DNA from: Streptomyces sp. DG2A-72
Lineage (GTDB): Bacteria; Actinomycetota; Actinomycetes; Streptomycetales; Streptomycetaceae
Direction: 5' to 3'
DNA length: 64,000 nt
Assembly: GCF_030499575.1 (NCBI RefSeq)
Contig: NZ_JASTLC010000001.1
Coordinates: forward strand, 4,178,001-4,242,000
Below the pieces are notes generated by a model that was not told where the DNA came from, made no database searches, and was given only the letters and a program-made list of their open reading frames with translations. Positions 35,634-45,301 of this stretch are shown here, one piece after another. Numbering within the stretch: the stretch's first letter is position 1; every line of letters starts with the position of its first letter. The position numbers and the translations under genes were made by a program.

Positions 35634-35798
35634 ATGGGGCCGGACGCCGAACTGACGCTCACCCCAGTCGACGCCGAGCACCTGCACGCTGCCCTGTGCC
35701 GCGCCCTCGACGCACACCCGGCACCCGCGAACGCGCCCGGCTGCCGTACGCGGGCCGCGCCCGCCGACCCGAATCCGGGCCCCGGGTGGGCGCTGTGA
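35634..35798 (+). CDS. Possible 54-residue protein closing the XRE cluster
   Basis: From ATG 35634 the frame encodes 54 residues (GPDAELTLTPVDAEHLHAAL, then CRALDAHP and a Pro/Ala-rich end). GAGAGG lies 8 bases upstream. It immediately follows the 63-residue gene. Short length and composition leave real doubt. The 107 bp up to the terminator hairpin hold nothing else I can support. Confidence 0.45.
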   Translation: MGPDAELTLTPVDAEHLHAALCRALDAHPAPANAPGCRTRAAPADPNPGPGWAL

Positions 35799-35905
35799 CA
35801 GCGCTCGATCATCAGCGGATAGCTGCCGCTTCCCGGGCGCTGCCCGGCGCAAGGGCGGCAAACATGGCACCCGTGCGTACGGGCTGCTGCGCCCTGTGAG
35901 GCAGT

Positions 35906-35943
35906 TGGCAGTTGGCCTGCATACCGATGCAGGCCAACTGCCA
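35906..35943. terminator. Bidirectional terminator, 17-bp perfect stem
   Basis: Bases 35906-35922 and 35927-35943 are perfectly complementary around ACCG. The hairpin separates the plus-strand XRE cluster from the minus-strand amidase gene and is read from both sides. Confidence 0.9.
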
Positions 35944-35953
35944 GCGGAAACGA

Positions 35954-37072
35954 TCAGGAACCCGTGCCCGCGACCGCCGCACGGACCTCGCCAAGGAGGT
36001 CGTACATCGTCTGGCCGGGGCAGGTGGTGTCCAGCCAGTTGCGGTGCCCGCTGATCGTGTTCGCGTCCTTCTTGACGCCGTTGACCGGGTTGACGAAGGT
36101 GACCTGCGCCTGCGGGTCCAGGCCCTTGAAGCGGGTGATCACCTTGATGAGGCGGATCAGTGAAGCCTTGGCGGCATCCGTGGGCGGCTGGCCGGCCAGG
36201 TTGCCGAGGAGGGCGATGCCGAGGTTGCCGGAGTTGAAGCCGGCCGTGTGGAAGGCGGTGACGAGGTTGCCCTTCGCGTCGAAGGCCGGGATGCCGTCGT
36301 CGCCGGAGTAGCGGCCCTCGTAGACGGTGCCGGCCTCGTCGATGAGGAAGTGGTAGCCGATGTCGCCCCAGTCGTTGGTTATCGCGTGGTACTCGTAGAT
36401 GCTACGCACGGTCGCCGCCGGGTCGGGGTCGGCGTTCGAGGTGTCCGTGTGGTGGACGGTGATCGTCTGCAACGGGTAGTACGTCTCGGGCGAGTTGACC
36501 TTCCCGTCCTTGTACCGCTTCGACTCGTCGGCGCCCCACGCCGGCCGCGACAGGTACCGCACCCCACGCACGCGGGTCGGCTCGGTCGGCACCCGGAAGG
36601 TCTTGCCGGCCCCGCCCGTCGTGTCGATCGCCAGCGAGCGCACCCCGCTCACCCCCTGCGGCGCCTTCAGCTCGTACGCGGTGGCGTCCCCCGCCGCCAC
36701 CAGCGCCGTGCCGCCGTTCTCGACGGTCGCGCAACCGCCGCCCAGCTCCTGCCACTTGCCGTCCGCGAACCGGATCCCGGCACCGGCCTCCGCGCCGGTC
36801 CAGCGGACACCGACGTACGAGATGGCGAAGGGGGCGGTGGTCGCGGCGGTGCCGGTGGCCGCCTCGGTGCGGGTTGCCGGGAATTTCTGGGGCTCGGTGC
36901 CGGGCGTACCGGACGCGGTGTCCGAAGTGCCGTCGTCCGAGCCGGAGTCCGTGGCCGCGAAGACGACCGGGGTCAGGGCTGCTCCGGCGGCCACGGCACT
37001 GCCGGCGGCGATCACGCCGCGCCGGGAGAGCGAGCGCTTCCTGCGGTGGTCGGGAGTGGGAGATGCAGACAC
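35954..37072 (-). CDS. Tat-exported peptidoglycan recognition protein / N-acetylmuramoyl-L-alanine amidase
   Basis: The 372-residue product begins with a twin-arginine signal (SLSRRGVIAAGSAVAAGAAL), then a Thr/Ala-rich linker and an N-terminal domain of about 120 residues. The PGRP/amidase-2 domain is C-terminal. Zinc-ligand His is in TVHHTDTSNA (about residue 208), and Tyr in SIYEYHAITNDWGDIGYHFL. A second His is in AFHTAGFNSGNLGIALLGN, and the metal-site end is HRNWLDTTCPG. It should cleave the stem peptide from muramic acid outside the cell. GTG 37072 has GGAGG-like sequence upstream. Confidence 0.92.
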   Translation of the reverse strand: MSASPTPDHRRKRSLSRRGVIAAGSAVAAGAALTPVVFAATDSGSDDGTSDTASGTPGTEPQKFPATRTEAATGTAATTAPFAISYVGVRWTGAEAGAGIRFADGKWQELGGGCATVENGGTALVAAGDATAYELKAPQGVSGVRSLAIDTTGGAGKTFRVPTEPTRVRGVRYLSRPAWGADESKRYKDGKVNSPETYYPLQTITVHHTDTSNADPDPAATVRSIYEYHAITNDWGDIGYHFLIDEAGTVYEGRYSGDDGIPAFDAKGNLVTAFHTAGFNSGNLGIALLGNLAGQPPTDAAKASLIRLIKVITRFKGLDPQAQVTFVNPVNGVKKDANTISGHRNWLDTTCPGQTMYDLLGEVRAAVAGTGS

Positions 37073-37243
37073 AGGTGTGCCTCCAGGGTCAGTTCACTTG
37101 GGGGACGCACGACGCGCGCACTCTGCGATTTGCTACGGCGAGTGCTTGAAGTTGAAAGAACCCTACGCGTCACATCCGCCCCACCTGTATCAACCCAGGC
37201 CAAGGAACGGTGAATTCACTGTGCCCGTCGGACAAATGGGGTG

Positions 37244-37321
37244 CGTTTTGATCCTGGGGAGGTTTCAGATCCTGGGGAGGTTTCAGATCCTGGGGACGCT
37301 TCAGATCTCCGGGATGCTTCA
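37244..37321 (-). repeat. 18-bp tandem repeat array ending at the ispE stop codon
   Basis: Units of 18 bp of the form GTTTCAGATCCTGGGGAG repeat at 37262-37279 and 37280-37297. Degenerate copies lie on each side (about 37244-37261, 37298-37315, and a partial copy running into the ispE stop at 37319). The array fills much of the 246-bp interval between ispE and the amidase gene. Confidence 0.8.
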
Positions 37322-38215
37322 GATCAGCACGGTGGCGCCCGGCGCCGGACCCGACGCCTGCCGTACGGTCCGGCACGTGCCGGACGCGAGCAGCGCCTCC
37401 GCGACCTTCGACGCCGACTCCCGGTCCCGGGCGGGGAACGCCGTCGTCGGTCCCGACCCCGAGACCAGCGCCGTCAGCGCACCGGCGGCGCGGCCCGCGG
37501 CGAGAGTGTCGGCCAGCTCCGGGAAGAGCGAAAGCGCGGCGGGCTGAAGGTCGTTGGAGACGGCGGCGGCGAGCGCGTCGGGGTCGCCCTTCGCGAGCGC
37601 GTCGAGGAGTTCCCGGGAGGCGACGGGCTCGGGGATGTCCAGGCCCTCGCCGAGCCGGTCGAACTCACGGAAGACAGCCGGCGTCGACAGCCCGCGCTCC
37701 GCCATCGCGAACACCCAGTGGAAGGTGCCGCCGACCTCGAGCGCCGTCAGCTTCTCACCCCGCCCGGTCCCGAGCGCGGCCCCGCCGACCAGACTGAACG
37801 GCACGTCGCTGCCCAACTCGGCGCAGATGTCGAGCAGTTCGTCGCGGGAGGCGTTGGTGCCCCACAGCGCGTCACAGGCGAGCAGCGCCCCGGCGCCGTC
37901 CGCACTCCCGCCCGCCATACCGCCGGCCACGGGGATGTCCTTGACGATGTGGAGATGGACGTTCGGGGTACGGCCGTACCGCGCGGCCAGCGCTTCCGCC
38001 GCGCGCGCCGCCAAGTTCGTACGGTCCAGGGGGACTTGGCCGACGTCCTGACCCTCGCAGGTGACGCGGAGTTCGTCGGCCGGCGTGACGGTGATCTCGT
38101 CGTAGAGGCCCACCGCGAGGAACACATTGGCCAGATCGTGGAACCCGTCGGGCCGGGCGGCGCCCACAGCCAACTGGACATTGACCTTGGCGGGAACGCG
38201 AACGGTGACGCTCAC
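37319..38215 (-). CDS. ispE: 4-diphosphocytidyl-2-C-methyl-D-erythritol kinase
   Basis: IspE is the GHMP kinase of the non-mevalonate isoprenoid pathway. The 298-residue product has [14 protein letters not shown] at the N-terminus (the Lys-Val-Asn of the family), the ATP loop [17 protein letters not shown] (about residues 93-109) and a C-terminal SGSGPTTAF motif. The GTG at 38215 overlaps the ksgA stop (GTGA), so the two are coupled, as in related actinomycetes. The stop abuts the 18-bp repeat array. Confidence 0.95.
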   Translation of the reverse strand: MSVTVRVPAKVNVQLAVGAARPDGFHDLANVFLAVGLYDEITVTPADELRVTCEGQDVGQVPLDRTNLAARAAEALAARYGRTPNVHLHIVKDIPVAGGMAGGSADGAGALLACDALWGTNASRDELLDICAELGSDVPFSLVGGAALGTGRGEKLTALEVGGTFHWVFAMAERGLSTPAVFREFDRLGEGLDIPEPVASRELLDALAKGDPDALAAAVSNDLQPAALSLFPELADTLAAGRAAGALTALVSGSGPTTAFPARDRESASKVAEALLASGTCRTVRQASGPAPGATVLI

Positions 38216-39108
38216 TGCTGACCGGGCTCCTTGTTGTCGGCGGCGCTCTTGCCGTGCTCGGCGATACGGGCGAACTCCTCGACGGTCAGCGACTCGCCGC
38301 GGGCCTGGGGCGAGACACCGGCGGCGACGAGGGCGACCTCCGCGGCAGCGGCCGACCCGGCCCACCCGGCGAGCGCGGCACGCAGCGTCTTGCGGCGCTG
38401 GGCGAAGGCCGCGTCGACGACGGCGAACACCTCGCGCCTGGTGGCCGTCGTCTTGATCGGCTCGACGCGCCGGGTGAGGGACACGAGCCCGCTGTCGACG
38501 TTGGGCGCGGGCCAGAAGACGTTGCGCCCGATGGCGCCGGCCCGCTTGACCTCGGCGTACCAGTTGGCCTTCACGGACGGGACGCCGTACACCTTCGAGC
38601 CGGGCGGGGCGGCCAGCCGGTCGGCGACCTCCGACTGCACCATCACCAGCGTGCGCTCGATGCTGGGGAAGGTCTCGAGCATGTGCAGCAGCACCGGCAC
38701 GGCCACGTTGTACGGCAGATTCGCCACCAGCGCGGTCGGCGCGGGGCCCGGCAGCTCGGTCACGTGCATGGCGTCGGAGTGCACGAGCGCGAACCGCTCG
38801 GCCCGCTCCGGCATCCGGGCGGCGACAGTGGCGGGCAGCGCGCCGGCGAGCACGTCGTCGATCTCGACGGCGATGACGCGGTCGGCGGCCTCCAGCAGCG
38901 CGAGGGTGAGGGAGCCGAGCCCCGGGCCCACCTCGACGACCACGTCATCGGGCCGTACCCCTGCGGTACGGACGATCCGGCGGACCGTGTTCGCGTCGAT
39001 CACGAAGTTCTGGCCGCGCTGCTTGGTGGGACGCACACCGAGGGCTGCCGCCAGCTCGCGGATGTCGGCGGGGCCCAGGAGGGCGTCGGGGGGAGGGCTG
39101 CTGCTCAC
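38212..39108 (-). CDS. ksgA: 16S rRNA dimethyladenosine transferase
   Basis: KsgA (RsmA) dimethylates two adjacent adenosines near the 3' end of 16S rRNA. The 298-residue product shows [17 protein letters not shown], the SAM loop [16 protein letters not shown] (about residues 58-73), the acidic VIAVEIDD and the catalytic [11 protein letters not shown] (about 132). The GTG at 39108 is used because the family N-terminus begins there; the open frame continues upstream through a repeat element. Upstream on the same strand is rpfB. Confidence 0.95.
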   Translation of the reverse strand: MSSSPPPDALLGPADIRELAAALGVRPTKQRGQNFVIDANTVRRIVRTAGVRPDDVVVEVGPGLGSLTLALLEAADRVIAVEIDDVLAGALPATVAARMPERAERFALVHSDAMHVTELPGPAPTALVANLPYNVAVPVLLHMLETFPSIERTLVMVQSEVADRLAAPPGSKVYGVPSVKANWYAEVKRAGAIGRNVFWPAPNVDSGLVSLTRRVEPIKTTATRREVFAVVDAAFAQRRKTLRAALAGWAGSAAAAEVALVAAGVSPQARGESLTVEEFARIAEHGKSAADNKEPGQQ

Positions 39109-39187
39109 GGCGACAAGGGTACGGGTCGCTGGCCGCGGGCATTCGGGGCGCTCTGGGGAGGGTATGCATGCTGCGGGCCGGTGGGGG

Positions 39188-39247
39188 CTGGTCGCGCCCA
39201 CGCGGCGGAGCCGCATATCGATACAGCCCCGCGCCCCTGCGGGGCGC
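39188..39247. repeat. REP-like intergenic element, variant copy between ksgA and rpfB
   Basis: The segment begins CTGGTCGCGCC and ends CCCCGCGCCCCTGCGGGGCGC, sharing both ends with the copies at 13018 and 48723. The centre is different (ACGCGGCGGAGCCGC, then a TATCGATA palindrome). The 3' arm forms a GCGCCCC/GGGGCGC hairpin. It lies 40 bp after the rpfB stop and may terminate that gene. Confidence 0.6.
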
Positions 39248-39287
39248 GCTTCACTGCCGCACGATCCACCACGCGCCCAGCGACCGC

Positions 39288-40817
39288 TCACCTGTGCAAG
39301 CGCGACCCACAATGCGGCCACGGACTCGCCCCCCGCCGGACATACAGCCTCTTCGCCCGCTGTGTCTGTTCCGCCGCCGACGCCTCCTGCGGCCGGCCGG
39401 TGCCGCCGAGGCTGTGCCAGGTCTCTGTGTCGACCTGGTACAGCCCGCCGTACGTCCCGGAGGGGTCGACCGCGTTCGCGCGCCCCCCGGATTCGCACGC
39501 CGCGAGGCCCTGCCAGTCCAGGTGGTCCGCCCCCTGCACGGAGGTGGGCATCGGCTTCGTCCCGACCTTCACGACCCGGTCCCGCGGCTCCCGCACCACC
39601 TCGGTCTTCACCCGCCGCGGCTTCTGCTTGACCCCGTTGACGGTCCGGAGCACGAACGTGACCCGCCGCAGCCCCACCTGCCCGGCACGTTCGACGACTT
39701 CCGTCCCCTGGAACAGCGAGGGATCGTCCACCCGTCGCACCTGGGCCGGAATCGCTTCCTCCCGGACCTCCTTGGTCCGGGTGATCCGCAGTACGGAGAC
39801 GGTCTGCCCGTCCCGCGGGAAGCTCCCCGGCGCCACGGAGGTGGTGTCCTGCCCGCGCAGGGTGACCCCGGCCTCCTCGACGACCTCCCCCACGGTCGCC
39901 GCGTTCGTACGGACGGTCCGGGCCCGTCCGTCGGCCATGACCGTCACGGAGCGCTCGGTGCGGACGTCCAGCGCGAGCCCTTCACGCCCGATGTGCCGGG
40001 AGCGCGCGATGGACACGTACGCGCCCTCCGCACGCACCCCCAGCTGCTTGAGCGCCCCTTCCACCGTGCGCGCCGTCGTCCACACCTCGCGCCGCTGACC
40101 GTCGAGGGTGAGCCGCATGGGCCGCCCGTACCGCACGGCGACCTCGTCACCGTTGGCGAGCGCCGCACCGGGCGCGGGCGCCACCTCGTCGTGGACCCCC
40201 GTCTTCAGGCCCTGGTCCGCGAGCAGCTCGGTCACGTCATCGGCGAAGGTGTGCAGCGTGCGCGGCTCCCCGTCGACGGTGAGCTCGATCGCCTTGTCCT
40301 TGGCGACGAACGCGGAGGTGCCGCCCGCGAGGAAGGCGACGACCAGCGCCTGTGGCAGCAGACGGCGCATGGAGCCGTCCGCGCGCTCGGCGTACCGCGC
40401 CTTGCGCCGACGCGCGGACCGCCGATGTGCCCCGGAGCGCACAACGGGCGCGGGCGCCTCCTCATCCGCCCCCTCATCCGCATCCTCATCCGCGTCGTCA
40501 TCCGCCTCCTCGTCCAACCCCACAGCACTCCCGGCCTGCCGCGGCACCACTGGCTCAAGCGCCTCGTAGGCCGGCGCGTAGGTGTCCCCGTACGCCCAGG
40601 CGGCCTCCCCCTGCGCCTCACCGGGCGCCATCCCGACCCCGTACCCCCATGTCTCGGCGCTGTACGGATCGAACGCGCCGCCCGAGGCGTCGTACGCCCC
40701 GTACGACACGTACGGCCCGTACGCCGCGTCCACTCCGTACGGCGACTCCCCCGCGTACTGCGAGTCCTGCACGTTCTGCGCGTACTGCGAATTCCGCGCG
40801 TACTGCGAGTTGCTCAC
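39288..40817 (-). CDS. rpfB: Resuscitation-promoting factor RpfB
   Basis: This is a muralytic enzyme that helps spores or dormant cells restart growth. The 509-residue product has a long cytoplasmic-type N-terminus rich in Tyr, Ala and Asp with an acidic tract. A membrane anchor lies near residue 175 ([20 protein letters not shown]). Three DUF348 repeats (about 190-340) and a G5 domain follow. The C-terminal Rpf core is [21 protein letters not shown] with catalytic Glu and two Cys (ACESGG, PHCGS). GTG 40817 has GGAG upstream. The tyrosine-rich head is unusual. Confidence 0.94.
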   Translation of the reverse strand: MSNSQYARNSQYAQNVQDSQYAGESPYGVDAAYGPYVSYGAYDASGGAFDPYSAETWGYGVGMAPGEAQGEAAWAYGDTYAPAYEALEPVVPRQAGSAVGLDEEADDDADEDADEGADEEAPAPVVRSGAHRRSARRRKARYAERADGSMRRLLPQALVVAFLAGGTSAFVAKDKAIELTVDGEPRTLHTFADDVTELLADQGLKTGVHDEVAPAPGAALANGDEVAVRYGRPMRLTLDGQRREVWTTARTVEGALKQLGVRAEGAYVSIARSRHIGREGLALDVRTERSVTVMADGRARTVRTNAATVGEVVEEAGVTLRGQDTTSVAPGSFPRDGQTVSVLRITRTKEVREEAIPAQVRRVDDPSLFQGTEVVERAGQVGLRRVTFVLRTVNGVKQKPRRVKTEVVREPRDRVVKVGTKPMPTSVQGADHLDWQGLAACESGGRANAVDPSGTYGGLYQVDTETWHSLGGTGRPQEASAAEQTQRAKRLYVRRGASPWPHCGSRLHR

Positions 40818-40961
40818 GCCGACACGCTCCAGAAGGCCAGAGGGGTCCGGATCGGGCCCAGAACCTAGCGGAGCGCCGATCACTCTCCAAAGTCATGCAA
40901 CTACGCAGAGTAGTAATGAAGCTGTGGTTGCACCTCGGGAGCGTTATCGAGTGGTTATGCG

Positions 40962-41843
40962 TCAGTAGCCGAAGGCAGTAGCCGTGTTCGAGCCGAGGGC
41001 CGCGGCCAGCGTGTCCTCGTCGATGCCCCGTATGGCGGCCATGGCGCGCACCGTGACCGGAATGAGATACGGCGCGTTGGGCCGTCCGCGGTACGGCACC
41101 GGCGTGAGGAAGGGCGCGTCGGTCTCCACGAGGACCAGCTCCAGCAGGGCCACGGCGAGGGCGTCGCGCAGGTTCTGGGCGTTCTTGAAGGTGACGTTCC
41201 CGGCGAAGGACATGTAGTAGCCGGCGCGGGCGCAGATCTCCGCCATCTCCGCGTCGCCCGAGTAGCAGTGGAACACCGTCCGCTCGGGCGCGCCCTCCTC
41301 CTTCAGCACGCGCAGTACGTCCGCGTGGGCGTCGCGGTCGTGGATGACCAGCGCCTTGCCGTGCCGCTTGGCGATCTCGATGTGGGCGCGGAAGGACCGC
41401 TCCTGTGCCGCCTTGCCCTCGGGGCCGGTGCGGAAGTAGTCGAGTCCCGTCTCGCCGACGGCCTTCACGTGGGGCAGCGCGGCCAGCCGGTCGATCTCGG
41501 CCAACGCCTCGTCCAGCCCCGCGTCCCCGCCGGGCTCGCGCGCTCCCTGCCGGGACCAGCCATCGGGGTCGCCGTGGACGATGCGCGGGGCCTCGTTGGG
41601 GTGCAGGGCGACGGCCGCGTGCACGGCGTCGTACGCCGCCGCCGTGTCCGCCGCCCACTGCGAGCCGCGTACGTCACAGCCGACCTGCACGACCGTCGTC
41701 ACACCGACCAACGCGGCCTTCGCCACGCCCTCCTCCACCGTGCCGGACTGCATGTCGAGGTGGGTGTGCGAGTCGGCGACGGGCACCCGGAGCGGCTCGG
41801 GCAGCGGGGGTGCGGCGTTCTTGTCGGACGCGTTCGAAGGCAT
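40962..41843 (-). CDS. tatD: TatD-family metal-dependent hydrolase / DNase
   Basis: The 293-residue TIM-barrel hydrolase shows ADSHTHLDMQ (metal His pair, about residue 25), Glu in AVGETGLDYF (about 130), HDRDAH, HCYSGD (about 190) and the final Asp in LVETDAPFL (about 237). TatD proteins are metal-dependent exonucleases and quality-control factors. It lies upstream of rpfB on the minus strand with a 144-bp gap in which I see no clear feature. The start faces a short tandem repeat. Confidence 0.94.
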   Translation of the reverse strand: MPSNASDKNAAPPLPEPLRVPVADSHTHLDMQSGTVEEGVAKAALVGVTTVVQVGCDVRGSQWAADTAAAYDAVHAAVALHPNEAPRIVHGDPDGWSRQGAREPGGDAGLDEALAEIDRLAALPHVKAVGETGLDYFRTGPEGKAAQERSFRAHIEIAKRHGKALVIHDRDAHADVLRVLKEEGAPERTVFHCYSGDAEMAEICARAGYYMSFAGNVTFKNAQNLRDALAVALLELVLVETDAPFLTPVPYRGRPNAPYLIPVTVRAMAAIRGIDEDTLAAALGSNTATAFGY

Positions 41844-41883
41844 GCCCCGATCCTACGAAAGGGGCATGCCTTCTCAGCGGGGC

Positions 41884-41927
41884 CTCTCGGCGGGCCCTCT
41901 CGGCGGGCGCTCTCGGCGGGCGCTCGG
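41884..41927. repeat. 13-bp tandem repeat next to a stop codon
   Basis: CTCTCGGCGGGC[C/G] is repeated three times in direct succession (41884-41896, 41897-41909, 41910-41922) plus a partial fourth. The array ends one base before the stop codon of the following minus-strand gene. Confidence 0.75.
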
Positions 41928-41928
41928 A

Positions 41929-42327
41929 TCAGCTCGCCTTGCGGTGGAAGACGTTCAGCAGATCGGAGAGGTGCCAGTGGTGGTGTTCCCTGGCGGCGGG
42001 CTCCGGCACGTCGACCGGCCCCGCCTGCGCCGGCACCGGACGCTGCCGATGCTCGGCGTCCCGCACGGACGACACCTGCCCCGCCCGCATGATCCGTACG
42101 ACGTGGTTGTCGCAGTTCTGACACGTGGGCCGACTCAACGGGGACGGCACGATCCGCCCGTCGGCCACATACATGACGAACTCATGGCCGTCGGCGTCCG
42201 TGTGGTGCTCTATCTCGTACGACTGCTCCCAGCCGTGCCCGCACCGCATGCAGGCGAAGGAATAGGACTCGTTCACTACGGCGGTCGCCCCGTTGCGAAG
42301 GCCGGTCTGCCCTGCGATCTCACTCAT
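41929..42327 (-). CDS. Zinc-ribbon-like protein of unknown function
   Basis: The 132-residue product has two Cys pairs, FACMRCGHGW (about residue 26) and PTCQNCDNHV (about 68), which look like a zinc-binding ribbon. A His/Pro/Glu-rich tail ends HHHWHLSDLLNVFHRKAS. It is expected to be cytoplasmic. No catalytic motif is seen, and a nucleic-acid binding role is only a guess. The 230 bp upstream to rsmI contain no gene I can support. Confidence 0.8.
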   Translation of the reverse strand: MSEIAGQTGLRNGATAVVNESYSFACMRCGHGWEQSYEIEHHTDADGHEFVMYVADGRIVPSPLSRPTCQNCDNHVVRIMRAGQVSSVRDAEHRQRPVPAQAGPVDVPEPAAREHHHWHLSDLLNVFHRKAS

Positions 42328-42537
42328 GCCAGCTCCTGTTGTCCGCTGGAGAGGACGGGTTGCGTCCCGTCATCCAGTGGACTGCCGGGCCGGAGCGAAA
42401 GCACGGGACCTGTCCAGTGTTGGGGCTCATTTGGGCGTTCCTTGCCGAAACGGCCCGGGCGCTTTACCCGCCGATGGGGCGCTCGCTCAGGGGAGATGCG
42501 CCCTGCTCAGAGGGTGTTTACGCCTCTCTTACGCCCC

Positions 42538-42576
42538 TCACGCCCCCCGCGTTCTTCTCACGCCCCCGCGTTCTTC
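42538..42576. repeat. Tandem duplication at the rsmI stop codon
   Basis: TCACGCCCCCCGCGTTCTTC (42538-42557) is followed directly by the same sequence with one C fewer (42558-42576). The TCA at 42558-42560 is the rsmI stop on the minus strand. Confidence 0.7.
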
Positions 42577-43415
42577 GCGGCCACCACCGCGTCGAAGACC
42601 TCCCGCTTCGGCACCCCCGCCGCCACGGCCACCGCGGCGATCGCCTCCTTGCGCCGCTCCCCCGCCTCCTCCCGCACCCGCACCCGCCGCACCAGCTCCT
42701 CGGCGTCCAGCTCCTCCGCCCCCGTGTCCGGCGCCCCCTCGACCACGACGGTGATCTCTCCGCGGACGCCCTCCGCCGCCCACGCGGCCAGCTCGCCGAG
42801 CCCGCCCCGCCGTACCTCCTCGTACGTCTTGGTCAGTTCGCGGCAGACGGCGGCCCGCCGGTCCGCGCCGAAGACCTCGGCCATCGCCGCGAGCGTCTCG
42901 TCGATCCGGTGAGTGGACTCGAAATAGACCAGCGTCCGCCGCTCCCCCGCTACCTCCCGCAGCCGCGACAGCCGCTCCCCCGCCTTCCGCGGCAGGAAGC
43001 CCTCGAAGCAGAAGCGGTCGACGGGCAGCCCGGACAGCGCGAGGGCGGTCAGCACGGCGGACGGCCCCGGCACCGCGGTCACCTTGATGTCCTGCTCGAC
43101 GGCCGCGGCCACCAGCCGGTACCCGGGGTCGGACACCGACGGCATCCCCGCGTCCGTGACGAGCAGCACACGCGCGCCGCCGAGAAGTTCCTGGACCAGC
43201 TCGGGCGTACGGGCGGCCTCGTTGCCCTCGAAGTACGACACCACGCGCCCCTTGGGCGTCACCCCGAGCGCCTGGGTCAGGCGCCGCAGCCGCCGGGTGT
43301 CCTCGGCGGCGACGACATCGGCTCCCGTCAGCTCTTCCGCCAGCCGGGGCGGGGCGTCGGCGATGTCGCCGATGGGGGTACCGGCAAGGACCAGGGTTCC
43401 GGGCGCAACTGTCAC
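42558..43415 (-). CDS. rsmI: 16S rRNA (cytidine-2'-O)-methyltransferase RsmI
   Basis: RsmI methylates the 2'-OH of C1402 (E. coli numbering) in the decoding centre. The 285-residue product has LVLAGTPIGDIADAPPRL at the N-terminus, AAEDTRRLRRL, VVSYFEGNE, VTDAGMPSVSDPGYRLV (the SAM/GP-rich loop) and FEGFLPRKAGER, all standard for the YraL family. GTG 43415 has GAGG about eight bases upstream; ATG 43442 is an alternative. It is divergent from pmt with 62 bp between. Confidence 0.94.
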   Translation of the reverse strand: MTVAPGTLVLAGTPIGDIADAPPRLAEELTGADVVAAEDTRRLRRLTQALGVTPKGRVVSYFEGNEAARTPELVQELLGGARVLLVTDAGMPSVSDPGYRLVAAAVEQDIKVTAVPGPSAVLTALALSGLPVDRFCFEGFLPRKAGERLSRLREVAGERRTLVYFESTHRIDETLAAMAEVFGADRRAAVCRELTKTYEEVRRGGLGELAAWAAEGVRGEITVVVEGAPDTGAEELDAEELVRRVRVREEAGERRKEAIAAVAVAAGVPKREVFDAVVAAKNAGA

Positions 43416-43477
43416 GTTTCCATCCTCGCAGCCCTCATGCACGGGACTCCCACAGAACGGTTCCCTACGATGGCGCG

Positions 43478-45229
43478 GTGACCAGTACAGCGTCGTCGAT
43501 GGACTCCACGGACCTCCGGCAGGGCCACGCCCTTCGCGACCAGCGGCCGTCGTGGCAGCAGCGGCTGCGCCGTTTCGGCTACACCGCGGGGCCCAGAACC
43601 GACATCCGGGACCGGCTGGTGCCGCCGTACACCCGGCCCAGCCCGCGTCTGTGGGCTGCCCTGGGACTGCCGCAGGCGCTGGTCGAGCGGCTGATCCGCT
43701 GGTCGGGCTGGGGCGGTCCGCTGCTGGTGACGCTGTTCGCGGGCGTGATCCGGTTCTGGAACCTGGGCAGCCCGAAGGCGGTGATATTCGACGAGACGTA
43801 CTACGCCAAGGACGCGTGGGCGCTGATCCACCGCGGTTTCGAGGTCAACTGGGACAAGAACGTCAACAACCTCATCCTGTCCTCGAACGGCAACGTCCCG
43901 ATCCCCACGGACGCGTCGTACGTCGTGCACCCGCCGGTCGGCAAGTACGTCATCGGGCTCGGCGAGCTGATGTTCGGCTTCAACCCGTTCGGCTGGCGGT
44001 TCATGACGGCGCTGCTCGGCACGCTGTCGGTGCTGCTGCTGTGCCGGATCGGCCGCAGGCTGTTCCGTTCGACCTTCCTCGGCTGCCTGGCGGGCGCGCT
44101 GATGGCGGTGGACGGGCTGCACTTCGTGATGAGCCGCACCGCACTGCTCGACGGCGTGCTGATGTTCTTCGTGCTCGCGGCCTTCGGCTGCCTGGTGATC
44201 GACCGCGACAAGACACGCGAGAAACTCGCCGCCGCGCTGCCCGGCGACTCCGAGGGCCGGGTCGGCCCCGATGTGCACACGGCGGAGAACACCAGGTTCG
44301 GCCTGCGTCCCTGGCGGCTGCTGGCCGGCCTGATGCTGGGCCTGGCCATCGGCACCAAGTGGAACGGCCTCTACATCCTCGCCGCGTTCTGCTTGCTGGC
44401 CGTGCTGTGGGACGCCGGCTCCCGCAAGGTGGCCGGTGCCCGCCACCCCTACCAGGCGGTGCTCCGGCGGGACCTGGGCTGGACGTTCCTGTCGACGGTG
44501 CCGGTCGCCGTGGTCACGTACCTCGGCTCCTGGCTCGGCTGGATCCTTTCCCCGACGGACGGCAGCGGCGGCCACTTCCGCAACTGGGCCGCGACCGACG
44601 GCAAGAACAGCGACTGGTCCTGGCTGTTCCCGGACTGGTGGCGCAGCCTGTGGCACTACGAGCACCAGGTGTACGAGTTCCATGTCGGCCTGACCTCCCC
44701 GCACACGTACCAGTCCAACCCGTGGAGCTGGATCGTCGACGGCCGCCCGGTGTCGTACTTCTACGAGTCCCTCACACCCGGCAAGGACGGCTGCCCGGTC
44801 GACGCACGCGAGAAGTGCGCGCGTGAGGTGCTGGCGATCGGAACGCCGCTGCTGTGGTGGGTGGCCGCCTTCGCGCTCCTGTACGTGCTGTGGCGCTGGT
44901 TCTTCCGCCGTGACTGGCGCGCGGGCGCGATCGCCTGCGGTGTCGCGGCGGGGTACCTGCCCTGGTTCATGTACCAGGAGCGCACGATCTTCTTCTTCTA
45001 CGCCGTCGTCTTCCTGCCGTTCCTGTGCCTCGCCGTCGCGATGCTGCTCGGCGCGATCATCGGCCCACCGGGCTCCAGCGACACCCGCCGCGTGGCGGGC
45101 GCGACGGGCGCGGGCGTGCTGGTGCTGCTGATCGCCTGGAACTTCATCTACTTCTGGCCACTGCTCACCGGGACGCCGATCCCCATCGACGACTGGCGTT
45201 CACGTATGTGGCTCAATACCTGGGTTTAG
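43478..45229 (+). CDS. pmt: Dolichyl/polyprenyl-phosphate-mannose protein O-mannosyltransferase
   Basis: Pmt is a GT39 membrane enzyme that transfers mannose from polyprenyl phosphate mannose to exported proteins. The 583-residue product has about 11-12 spans. The catalytic acidic pair is in the first loop (AVIFDETYYAKDAW, about residue 105), then YVVHPPVGKY and GTKWNGLY, and the aromatic loop WWRSLWHYEHQVYEFH. Pmt glycoproteins are known in Streptomyces, where Pmt is required for phage phiC31 infection. It is followed by two transpeptidase genes. Confidence 0.94.
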   Translation: MTSTASSMDSTDLRQGHALRDQRPSWQQRLRRFGYTAGPRTDIRDRLVPPYTRPSPRLWAALGLPQALVERLIRWSGWGGPLLVTLFAGVIRFWNLGSPKAVIFDETYYAKDAWALIHRGFEVNWDKNVNNLILSSNGNVPIPTDASYVVHPPVGKYVIGLGELMFGFNPFGWRFMTALLGTLSVLLLCRIGRRLFRSTFLGCLAGALMAVDGLHFVMSRTALLDGVLMFFVLAAFGCLVIDRDKTREKLAAALPGDSEGRVGPDVHTAENTRFGLRPWRLLAGLMLGLAIGTKWNGLYILAAFCLLAVLWDAGSRKVAGARHPYQAVLRRDLGWTFLSTVPVAVVTYLGSWLGWILSPTDGSGGHFRNWAATDGKNSDWSWLFPDWWRSLWHYEHQVYEFHVGLTSPHTYQSNPWSWIVDGRPVSYFYESLTPGKDGCPVDAREKCAREVLAIGTPLLWWVAAFALLYVLWRWFFRRDWRAGAIACGVAAGYLPWFMYQERTIFFFYAVVFLPFLCLAVAMLLGAIIGPPGSSDTRRVAGATGAGVLVLLIAWNFIYFWPLLTGTPIPIDDWRSRMWLNTWV

Positions 45230-45301
45230 ACAACTCCTCGCACAGCTCCCTCTCCAGCCACTTACAGTGCAGGGACATCAGTACGGGGAGGGAGCGCGGC
45301 C

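Noticed and set aside
27062..35798. The island as an integrated phage or conjugative element
   Set aside because: No integrase, transposase, replication or tail genes and no terminal repeats are visible. Toxin, immunity and regulator genes alone do not support it.
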